Assembly: GCA_013695335.1 (NCBI GenBank) | Contig: JACDAR010000245.1 | Location: forward strand, 1 to 11,725 | Origin: Rubrobacter sp. | GTDB taxonomy: Bacteria; Actinomycetota; Rubrobacteria; Rubrobacterales; Rubrobacteraceae | Length of the DNA: 11,725 nucleotides | Direction of reading: 5' to 3' | Shown: piece after piece, positions 6,858 through 11,725 of the stretch | Layout: the number at the start of each line of letters is the position of its first letter | Position numbering within the stretch: position 1 is the first letter of the stretch | The notes under the pieces: model-generated | What the model saw: only the letters and a program-made list of their open reading frames with translations | Databases searched by the model: none | Told to the model about the DNA's origin: nothing | Program-made: the position numbers and the translations under genes

Positions 6858-7801
6858 CGGAGCCGGAGGTCGTAGATCCCTCATCTAGACGGATACTGGG
6901 GAGCACCGGCCTCTCCGTCTCCCCCATCTGCATCGGTTGCGCCCCGCTAGGCGACATGCCTGAGACATTCGAATACTCGGTCAGCAAAGAGAGGGCGCAC
7001 GACACCCTGCGGGCCGTCGTCGAGAGCCCCGTGAACTTCCTGGATACCGCAGCCTCTTACGGTGACGGCGAGAGCGAACGCCGCATCGGTGAGGTGTTGA
7101 TGGAGATCGGTGGTTTGCCCGAGGGTGTCGTCCTCGCCACGAAGGCCGACCGCGATCTCCATACAGGCGAATTCTCGGGGGATCAGATGCGCCGCTCGGT
7201 CGAAAGGTCTCTCGGGCTACTCGGGCTCGACAGGCTGCAACTCGTCTACCTGCACGACCCGGAGCACGAGTCTTTCGAGCATATGATGGCGTCAGGTGGA
7301 CCCGTGGAGACGCTGATGCACCTCGAGGACGAGGGCGTTATCGAGCACGTCGGGGTGGCTGGCGGCCCGATAGAACTCATGATCCGGTACGTCCAGACTG
7401 GTCTTTTCGAGGCTGCCATCACCCACAACCGCTTCACGCTCGTCGAGCGCAGCGCCGAACCGTTGCTCGATGCGGCGGAAGTCCAGGGAGTCGCCGTCCT
7501 CAACGCCGCCCCGTATGGTAGCGGCATCCTCGCCAAAGGCCCTGACGCCTACGCTCGATACGCCTACAAGGAGGCTCCGGAGGAGATGATCCAGCACGTC
7601 AGGGATATCGAGAACGCTTGCCGAGAATACGATGTGCCGCTTGCAGCCGCAGCGCTGCAATTCTCCCTCAAAGATCCACGCATTGCCTCGACCATCGTGG
7701 GGATGAGCCGTCCGGAGCGGGTTCGTCAGACGCTGGATCTCGCCGTTCATCCTATCCCTGATGAATTGTGGGAGAGGATCGAAGCCCCTCCAGAAGGCTA
7801 A
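6854..7801 (+). CDS. Aldo/keto reductase, aldose 1-dehydrogenase-like
   Basis: This is an NAD(P)-dependent oxidoreductase of 315 residues with a TIM-barrel fold, the last gene of the plus-strand operon. The GTG start (6854) overlaps the previous stop as GTGA and has AAGGAG seven bases upstream. The catalytic tetrad is complete: Asp64 in NFLDTAASYG, Tyr69, Lys97 in LATKADR and His134 in YLHDPE. The cofactor end shows STIVGMSRPERVRQTLD near the C-terminus. The family's opening motif RRILGSTGLSVSPICIG is present. The layout (GDGESERRIGEVL, then a long loop before the catalytic Lys) resembles the D-threo-aldose/L-fucose/galactose 1-dehydrogenase branch. That would fit oxidation of an aldose to its lactone next to a fucose-isomerase-like gene. 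The sub-family call is tentative; the reductase family call is firm. Confidence 0.9.
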   Translation: MTEPEVVDPSSRRILGSTGLSVSPICIGCAPLGDMPETFEYSVSKERAHDTLRAVVESPVNFLDTAASYGDGESERRIGEVLMEIGGLPEGVVLATKADRDLHTGEFSGDQMRRSVERSLGLLGLDRLQLVYLHDPEHESFEHMMASGGPVETLMHLEDEGVIEHVGVAGGPIELMIRYVQTGLFEAAITHNRFTLVERSAEPLLDAAEVQGVAVLNAAPYGSGILAKGPDAYARYAYKEAPEEMIQHVRDIENACREYDVPLAAAALQFSLKDPRIASTIVGMSRPERVRQTLDLAVHPIPDELWERIEAPPEG

Positions 7802-7815
7802 CCTGGCAAGCGGCC

Positions 7816-8571
7816 TCAATCCATCAACTGGCCGCCGTTGACCTCGATGATCTCACCTACCAGATAGTCCGCCGCGGACGACGCCAGGAACACCACGACG
7901 CTGGCTGTCTCTTCCGGCGTGCCTTCGCGCCCGATGGGGATGCCTCCCGTCATCTTCTCGCGCATGTCGGGGGGTGTGAAGCGGTCGTGGAACGGGGTGG
8001 TTATGATGCCTGGGGCCACGCCGTTGACCAGGATGCCTTCGGAGACGAGCTCCTTCGCCATCGCCCGGGTGAGGGTGCTGACGCCGCCCTTCGCGGTCGC
8101 GTAGGCTACGGAGCCTGGGCCTCCACCGTTGCGCGCCGCGACGGAGGTGACGTTGACGATCCTTCCTCTACCCTGCCGCTTCATGGTCGGCAGCACCGCC
8201 TGCGAGCAGAGGTAGACGGATTTGAGGTTCACGGCCATCACCCGATCCCAGAGATTCTCGGTCATGTCCCCAAGGGTACGGCGCTCCAGCAGGGAGCCCG
8301 CGTTGTTGACGAGAATATCTATCTGCCCGAAACGGTCAACGACTTCCCTCACCATACGCTGAACCTCGCCAGCGTCAGCCACGTCGCCCCCAACGAGCGT
8401 CGCCTCGCCGCCGGAGGCTTCGATCCTGCCTACCACCTCACGCGCCTCGTCCTCGCTGCTGTTGTAGTGGACCGCCACCCGGCAGCCCTCCCTCGCAAGC
8501 CCCTCGGCCACAGCGCGACCGATGCCAGTGCTGCTCCCCGTCACCCACGCAACCTCTCCCGAAAACGCCAT
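7816..8571 (-). CDS. SDR-family oxidoreductase
   Basis: This is a classical short-chain dehydrogenase/reductase of 251 residues. I start it at the ATG at 8571, which has a strong GGGGAGG ribosome site; a longer frame to 8643 lacks such support and adds a non-SDR tail. Visible are the nucleotide-binding TGSSTGIG (11-18), NNAG (89-92), Asn115 in AVNLKS, and the catalytic Ser143, Tyr157 and Lys161 (YATAK). VNGVAPGII (182-190) and the C-terminal DYLVGEIIEVNGGQLMD (235-251) are typical of the FabG-like and glucose 1-dehydrogenase-like branch. His35 after the second strand (AVHYNSSED) leaves NADP preference possible. It converges on the reductase gene with only 14 bases between stops. It may act on a sugar or sugar alcohol of this locus, or be a general ketoreductase; the sequence does not decide. 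Confidence 0.92.
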   Translation of the reverse strand: MAFSGEVAWVTGSSTGIGRAVAEGLAREGCRVAVHYNSSEDEAREVVGRIEASGGEATLVGGDVADAGEVQRMVREVVDRFGQIDILVNNAGSLLERRTLGDMTENLWDRVMAVNLKSVYLCSQAVLPTMKRQGRGRIVNVTSVAARNGGGPGSVAYATAKGGVSTLTRAMAKELVSEGILVNGVAPGIITTPFHDRFTPPDMREKMTGGIPIGREGTPEETASVVVFLASSAADYLVGEIIEVNGGQLMD

Positions 8572-8614
8572 ACGTCCTCCCCTTAACCCGACCCGCCACA
8601 ATTGAATTTCGGGT

Positions 8615-8643
8615 AACATAACGGGACAGGGCGCGGAACACAA
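8615..8643 (-). promoter_or_regulatory. Possible promoter of the SDR gene
   Basis: On the minus strand TTGTGT (8643-8638) and TATGTT (8620-8615) are separated by 17 bases and lie about 45 bases upstream of the SDR start codon. The -10 matches at four of six positions and the -35 at three. It falls in the 116-base gap between the divergent SDR and membrane-protein genes. Confidence 0.3.
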
Positions 8644-8687
8644 ACGCGGGCTACCTGGATCATACGGGGCGCCGGGAGCACCGACAC

Positions 8688-9170
8688 TTGGCGCGAGAGA
8701 TCCGAGAAACCACTGGCCTCTGGCATGATGTCATACACAACCCATATTTCTCGACGACGGTAGGTCTGATCCTTGGCGTACCAGCAACGGCGATCTTCGG
8801 TAACATGGCACTATACGGCGCGAACTTTCCAGAATTATTCATGCCCTGGATTCCTACCGCCGCTCTCTTCGCACGAGGCATCTGGCAACTTCGCCGGTGG
8901 CATCCGAGAAGCCCGCAACAAAAACTCGGCCTGGAGAAGCAACTGCTCCTCACGATAGCCACCTCAGGCGGCGGCATCACTCCCGTCGAAGCGGCGCTCG
9001 AAACCTCGCTGACGGTCGATGAGGCGGAGGAGATCCTCTCTCGCCTCGCCGACCGCGGACACCTCCTCGTGCAGAGTCACGATGGCGCGCTTTTCTACAC
9101 CCTGCCGGGCCGTCGCCCTGGCGCGTTGGGAGAGCCCGGCGCCGCAGTTCTAAAAACTGCGCGAACATAG
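8688..9170 (+). CDS. Membrane protein with C-terminal winged-helix-like domain
   Basis: The TTG start (8688) has GGGAG about nine bases upstream; no better start lies in frame. The 160-residue protein has two hydrophobic stretches, roughly 21-45 (STTVGLILGVPATAIFGNMA) and 50-68, forming a likely membrane hairpin. A basic linker follows (RRWHPRSPQQK, 69-79). From about 81 to 140 it reads like a winged helix: LEKQLLLTIATSGGGITPVE, then VDEAEEILSRLADRGHLLVQ, then a beta-wing GALFYTLPG. The pattern 'read the first helix, then VxxAEExLxxLxxRG' is seen in many small actinobacterial proteins, some with transcription-factor folds. It could be a membrane-anchored regulator, or a domain used for protein-protein contact. 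I do not recognise a named family. It is divergent from the SDR gene. Confidence 0.75.
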   Translation: MAREIRETTGLWHDVIHNPYFSTTVGLILGVPATAIFGNMALYGANFPELFMPWIPTAALFARGIWQLRRWHPRSPQQKLGLEKQLLLTIATSGGGITPVEAALETSLTVDEAEEILSRLADRGHLLVQSHDGALFYTLPGRRPGALGEPGAAVLKTART

Positions 9171-9340
9171 ATCCGCACCCTATCCGGGGTTGACAGATAG
9201 TTTCGGGCCTCACGTTTCAGGAAATCCAGACTGGGGATTTGTTTCGAACCTGCGGGCTGCCCAATTGCTTACCTGTCTATCTCGTACTGCGTACACGCCA
9301 GGCAAGCGCAGACCTGACGAACCAGGAATCTCCACAAATC

Positions 9341-9438
9341 AGGTAAGGGTACCTAGCCTCATCTGCCCCGACTAGGTAGGTGTACCTACTCGGATCCACC
9401 CCCAACTCAGAGAAATAGGTACCCCGAATAGGTACCCC
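9341..9438. promoter_or_regulatory. Cluster of TAGGTA/TACCTA dyads and direct repeats, probable operator array
   Basis: There are four elements. At 9341-9354 AGGTA and TACCT form a dyad with a 4-base gap. At 9373-9388 TAGGTA and TACCTA form a perfect 6-base-arm dyad, again with a 4-base gap. At 9416-9425 and 9429-9438 TAGGTACCCC is repeated directly with a 13-base period. Equal arm sequence and equal spacing in the first two copies indicate binding sites for a dimeric regulator, with additional half-sites nearer the gene. The promoter core of the downstream chimeric gene presumably follows. The regulator is unknown. Spaced dyads of this size would suit a LuxR/NarL-type response regulator, and TACCCCT resembles a NarL heptamer, but that is speculation. 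Confidence 0.6.
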
Positions 9439-9492
9439 TGACGATGGCGCGCCTCTTTGCTCCTTCTAGAGTTCTGCATACAGACAAAGCGA

Positions 9493-9518
9493 AGCCGCCC
9501 ACACAGTGGGGAGCGGCT
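9493..9518 (+). promoter_or_regulatory. Leader hairpin just before the ribosome site
   Basis: AGCCGC (9493-9498) pairs with GCGGCT (9513-9518), and inside it CCAC (9499-9502) pairs with GTGG (9506-9509) around an ACA loop, with a GGA bulge on the 3' side. Ten paired bases sit two to three bases before the AAGGAG ribosome site. No U-run follows, so it is not a standard terminator. It may control mRNA stability or translation of the gene at 9536. Confidence 0.5.
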
Positions 9519-9535
9519 GAAAGGAGCAGTAGAAG

Positions 9536-10246
9536 ATGAACGAGACGACGATGGCGAAGAGGATACTGGCCGCTGGCTTCCTGGCGGCGGCGATGCTGGT
9601 TGCGGGCCTGGATGCTACGCTACCCGCCCACGCTTCCACGATCTTCACCGTAAACTCGGATGCCGATGCCCCGGACTCGACCCCAGGCAACGGCGTCTGC
9701 GACACGGACATCGCCAGCGGGGTAGCGCTGGCCCATGGACAGGGTACGCTGGTCTCTGTCCGTGGCGCATCACCCTCCGACCGGGAGGCGTTGCGCCGGA
9801 TGTTCTCCCGCTCCTCTGCCGAGACCATCAGACGGAGGTTCCATATCCCTTATCCGAGGGTGCCTGATCGGATACTGGATCTGATGTTGGATCAGGGGCT
9901 AAACCAATTCCTTCTCGCCGTGGCGGACCTTGAGGTAGTGGGCCACGCCATGTACGCGTGGCTGGGACAGGGCGACGCTGAGATGGCGATCATCGTGGAA
10001 GACGGCTGGCAGTCGAAGGGGATAGGGAAGATGCTGCTTCGGGAGCTTGCCGACGGGGCCAGGCTCCGCGGCGTCCAGACCTTCGTTGGAACGGTACTAC
10101 CGGAGAACCATCGTATGCTCGGCCTGATAGACAAAGTATTTCCAGGGTCGAAGCGGCGGTTCTCGGAAGGCGCATTCGAGTTTCGGGCGCCGTTGTGGGA
10201 GATCCAGCCAACAGCACCAGCCCGAACCCTTCGAACCGCAGCATAA
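9536..10246 (+). CDS. Chimera: signal peptide and CSLREA-type start fused to a GNAT acetyltransferase
   Basis: The 236-residue product has two unlike parts. Residues 1-33 form a clear Sec signal peptide (basic MAKR, hydrophobic core LAAGFLAAAMLVAGL, cleavage after AHA). Residues 34-58 (STIFTVNSDADAPDS to GVCDTD) read as the opening of a CSLREA-domain exported protein, which then stops. From about 70 to 221 there is a complete GNAT N-acetyltransferase: VSVRGASPSDREALRRMF (73-90), a strand pair around VVGHAMYAWL, MAIIVEDGWQ (150-159) and the acetyl-CoA loop QSKGIGKMLL (159-168, QxxGxG). The start is the ATG at 9536 with AAGGAG nine bases upstream, and no ATG or GTG lies in frame between the parts. 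A GNAT needs cytoplasmic acetyl-CoA, so an exported GNAT is odd. The gene probably arose by a deletion that joined a promoter and leader to an acetyltransferase. The true acetyl acceptor is unknown. Confidence 0.85.
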   Translation: MNETTMAKRILAAGFLAAAMLVAGLDATLPAHASTIFTVNSDADAPDSTPGNGVCDTDIASGVALAHGQGTLVSVRGASPSDREALRRMFSRSSAETIRRRFHIPYPRVPDRILDLMLDQGLNQFLLAVADLEVVGHAMYAWLGQGDAEMAIIVEDGWQSKGIGKMLLRELADGARLRGVQTFVGTVLPENHRMLGLIDKVFPGSKRRFSEGAFEFRAPLWEIQPTAPARTLRTAA

Positions 10247-10299
10247 GCGGGCGGAGATCCCACGTCCTTTCTTCCCCGGCGCCAGTGGAGAGGTGGGCT

Positions 10300-10524
10300 C
10301 TATCCGTCTTCCGTATTCTCGGATTCGGTTTCCGCTTCCGGCGTCATGAGTTTCTTCCTGCGCGCGTTCATCAGGTAGCCGTTGGCTGTCTGGAGGGGGA
10401 AGATCAGTAGGTAGGCCAGCCCCGCCCACGATGAGCCGTCTGGTCCGCCGATGAGGGCCAGGGAGATGGAGATGATCCCAACGGCCACCATCAACAGGAA
10501 ACCCTGGATCTCCTCGCGTGTCAC
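10300..10524 (-). CDS. C-terminal part (last two helices) of a split TMEM175-family channel
   Basis: This 74-codon frame opens at GTG (10524-10522), preceded by GAGAGG. It holds two hydrophobic helices, 8-27 (GFLLMVAVGIISISLALIGG) and about 33-51 (WAGLAYLLIFPLQTANGYL), then a basic NARRKK and an acidic tail. It is in the same reading frame as the gene ending at 10534, separated only by the TAA stop and three codons (E, R, S). The two helices are what the TMEM175/DUF1211 family has as its fifth and sixth, and the WAGLAYLLIFPLQ segment fits the family's final helix. It is therefore best read as the broken-off end of that gene. It could still be made as a separate polypeptide by reinitiation. 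Confidence 0.7.
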   Translation of the reverse strand: MTREEIQGFLLMVAVGIISISLALIGGPDGSSWAGLAYLLIFPLQTANGYLMNARRKKLMTPEAETESENTEDG

Positions 10525-10533
10525 CGACCTCTC

Positions 10534-11079
10534 TTACGCGTTCAGTTGGAGCGTTTCGCGCATGGAATATGCCCGCAGGTAGAGAAGGACGAACACTGTC
10601 TGGAGCGCGATGAAACCCGCGCCGTAGATCACCATCAGAAGCGGTATCTGATCATTCCTGATAGTCTCGACCACCGCGCCGGAAGGCAACCGCACCGTAG
10701 TGCTGAAACCTAGCAAGACGTCAGAGAGATAGGTGAACAGGAACTTCAGCGGATAGACGTAGAGCAACACTATGAATAGAAGCGCCGCATTTAGGCGCGC
10801 GGCGACCGCGTCATCCCACAGGCCGTACCGCCGGGAGAACTTGTAGTGCTCGTGCCACACGGAGTAAAGCAGGGCGAAGCAGAGGGCGAAGGCCACAACC
10901 CCGCGCAACGTGGAGAGCAACTCGTCGAAAGTCCTTGGCACCTCCAGCGACACCACCAGAAGCGTGACCGCGAAGGCGAAGACTGCATCCGAGAAACCTT
11001 CGATGCGGGAGACCTCCACGCCCCGCCACGAGAATCCTTCCTCACCACCCCGATTTCGCGCCAGCCTCTCACGCAACAT
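10534..11079 (-). CDS. TMEM175 family (DUF1211) channel protein, N-terminal part, interrupted by a stop
   Basis: Proteins of this family are potassium-conducting membrane channels without a classical selectivity filter. The family signature R-x3-FSD is at 25-31 (RIEGFSDAVFAFAVT) at the start of helix 1. Further helices are near 58-76 (ending in the conserved-looking WHEHYKF), 94-115 and 146-169. The sequence ends in MRETLQLNA and a TAA at 10536-10534, where homologues continue with two more helices. Those helices are found in frame just beyond the stop (10524-10300), and joined together the product would have 259 residues with six helices. I start at the ATG at 11079, with GGGAGG upstream; a GTG at codon 21 is an alternative. 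It follows the amidohydrolase gene by 25 bases. Either a recent nonsense mutation, a sequencing error or a functional split explains the stop. Confidence 0.85.
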   Translation of the reverse strand: MLRERLARNRGGEEGFSWRGVEVSRIEGFSDAVFAFAVTLLVVSLEVPRTFDELLSTLRGVVAFALCFALLYSVWHEHYKFSRRYGLWDDAVAARLNAALLFIVLLYVYPLKFLFTYLSDVLLGFSTTVRLPSGAVVETIRNDQIPLLMVIYGAGFIALQTVFVLLYLRAYSMRETLQLNA

Positions 11080-11104
11080 CCCTGCCCGCCTCCCTATCCC
11101 GCGT

Positions 11105-11725
11105 CTAGGGAGAGGATAGCCCGTACAGTCGGATCGCGTTTCCGCGCAATACATCCTCGCCAGCCGTTTCGGCTTCCGGGAGGGTCAGTTCCCCGGATTC
11201 GACCAGCTCGCCAAGCGCCTGCCCGATCACACGCCTACCGTCCAGCGCGCCCATCCAGTGAAGCTCAGGCACGCCTATACCATCGGAGCTGTACACGAGC
11301 TTGGATGCCGGGGCGACGCCGAGCGCAGCGCGCGTGAAAGAGAGCATCTCCCCGTAACCGAGAAGGGGAATGCCGTACGAGAGATCCAGGTACGCGTTCT
11401 CGTACACAGCAGCCAGATATCCACCCTCGCGGGTATACGGATAGCACTCGTGCAAGAGTACCACTGGCATCCCACGATACTCTGGCCGTTGGAGCACGGC
11501 GCGGAGGAGCAGCGGATTGCCGAGAAGGAGATCGGTGTCCGCGTCACCGTAGCCGACGTGGAACTGGACAGGAACCTTCTGTCGCGCGGCCTCCGCGAAC
11601 GCGACGTGCAGCAGCGTATCGAGCAGCGGTTTGTGGGCCAGCCGCGCCGATCCTTCCGCGCTTTCCCGCCGATACTCGCGCAGCGAAGCCTCCGCGTCCT
11701 CCTCCGACCATTCGCGGATGTCCAG
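11105..11725 (-). CDS. Amidohydrolase family protein (FluG-like), C-terminal half
   Basis: The frame is open to the right edge, so the start is outside the window; 206 residues are visible. The segments match metal-dependent TIM-barrel amidohydrolases of the Amidohydro-rel type. These are VPVQFHVGYGDADTD (a strand ending in the His-rich metal region), VVLLHECYPYTREGGYLAAV with a conserved His, NAYLDLSYGIPLL, and LVYSSDGIGVPEL with the probable catalytic Asp. The order HxGxGD, LLHxxYPxxREaxYLA, vYxDLS, SSD is that of the FluG N-terminal domain and its bacterial relatives. The N-terminal HxH metal motif is not in view. FluG-like proteins act on amide, lactone or decarboxylation substrates, and I cannot choose. 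The end is at TAG 11107-11105, and the TMEM175 gene follows on the same strand. Confidence 0.85.
   Translation of the reverse strand: MDIREWSEEDAEASLREYRRESAEGSARLAHKPLLDTLLHVAFAEAARQKVPVQFHVGYGDADTDLLLGNPLLLRAVLQRPEYRGMPVVLLHECYPYTREGGYLAAVYENAYLDLSYGIPLLGYGEMLSFTRAALGVAPASKLVYSSDGIGVPELHWMGALDGRRVIGQALGELVESGELTLPEAETAGEDVLRGNAIRLYGLSSP

Larger units (their letters stand above)
9171..9535. other. Intergenic region with operator array and leader hairpin
   Basis: These 365 bases carry no convincing gene. The first half (9171-9340) holds a lone TTGACA at 9190-9195 without a -10 partner, a TACCT half-site at 9270-9274, and otherwise nothing I can name. The second half contains the TAGGTA/TACCTA cluster (9341-9438), then about 55 unassigned bases that must include the promoter core, then a leader hairpin (9493-9518) and the ribosome site AAGGAG (9521-9526). 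Confidence 0.7.

Noticed and set aside
7810..7835. GCGGCC/GGCCGC inverted repeat between the convergent reductase and SDR genes
   Set aside because: The loop is 14 bases, there is no U-run on either strand and it lies in the SDR stop region, so a terminator is not supported.
9190..9195. A perfect TTGACA -35 box
   Set aside because: There is no -10-like hexamer at 16 to 19 bases, and no gene starts within a plausible distance.
9236..9262. A minus-strand GGTTCGAAAC string resembling a tRNA T-loop
   Set aside because: The flanking bases cannot form a 5-base T-stem, and no anticodon arm or acceptor stem is found around it.
9457..9867. A 136-codon frame overlapping the start of the chimeric gene
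   Set aside because: It is rich in Arg, Gly and Pro, typical of a shifted frame, while the other frame shows a signal peptide and a GNAT domain.
1..11725. CRISPR array, insertion sequence, rRNA or complete tRNA genes
   Set aside because: I saw no regularly spaced repeats, transposase motifs, terminal inverted repeats or structured RNA sequences; the only repeats are the short TAGGTA elements.

Overview
The window looks like part of a GC-rich bacterial chromosome carrying a sugar-uptake and catabolism locus followed by a looser accessory stretch. GTG and TTG starts are common, purine-rich ribosome sites precede most genes, and 4-base start/stop overlaps are frequent. One gene begins like a CSLREA-domain exported protein, and the transporter and enzyme families fit a Rubrobacter-like actinomycete or a Thermomicrobia-type Chloroflexota. 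That placement is inference from style only; no rRNA or taxonomic marker is present.

Layout. On the minus strand, read from 4903 down to 1, is a tight operon: an L-fucose/L-arabinose isomerase-family protein, an FGGY carbohydrate kinase, a small unrecognised protein (1631-1996), a two-domain sugar ABC ATPase of the RbsA/MglA type, and the first 33 codons of what is probably its permease. A 158-base divergent control region (4904-5061) separates it from a plus-strand operon: an SGNH esterase/acyltransferase resembling the MsAcT family, a solute-binding-protein-like protein with no signal peptide, and an aldo/keto reductase. Both plus-strand junctions are 4-base overlaps. A minus-strand SDR oxidoreductase (7816-8571) converges on this operon. 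The isomerase and kinase suggest conversion of an aldose to a ketose phosphate. The reductase and SDR suggest an oxidative or polyol branch. The esterase suggests that the imported compound may be acylated.

From 8688 the window changes character. A small membrane protein with a C-terminal winged-helix-like domain is followed by a 365-base intergenic region (9171-9535). That region holds a cluster of TAGGTA/TACCTA dyads and direct repeats, then a leader hairpin. It drives a chimeric gene: a signal peptide plus the beginning of a CSLREA-type exported protein, joined in frame to a complete GNAT acetyltransferase domain. On the minus strand lie a TMEM175-family channel gene split by one in-frame TAA into a four-helix part and a two-helix part, and the C-terminal half of a FluG-like amidohydrolase that runs off the window.

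The most notable observations are the CSLREA-GNAT chimera with its operator array, the nonsense-split TMEM175 gene, and the leaderless solute-binding protein between an esterase and a reductase.
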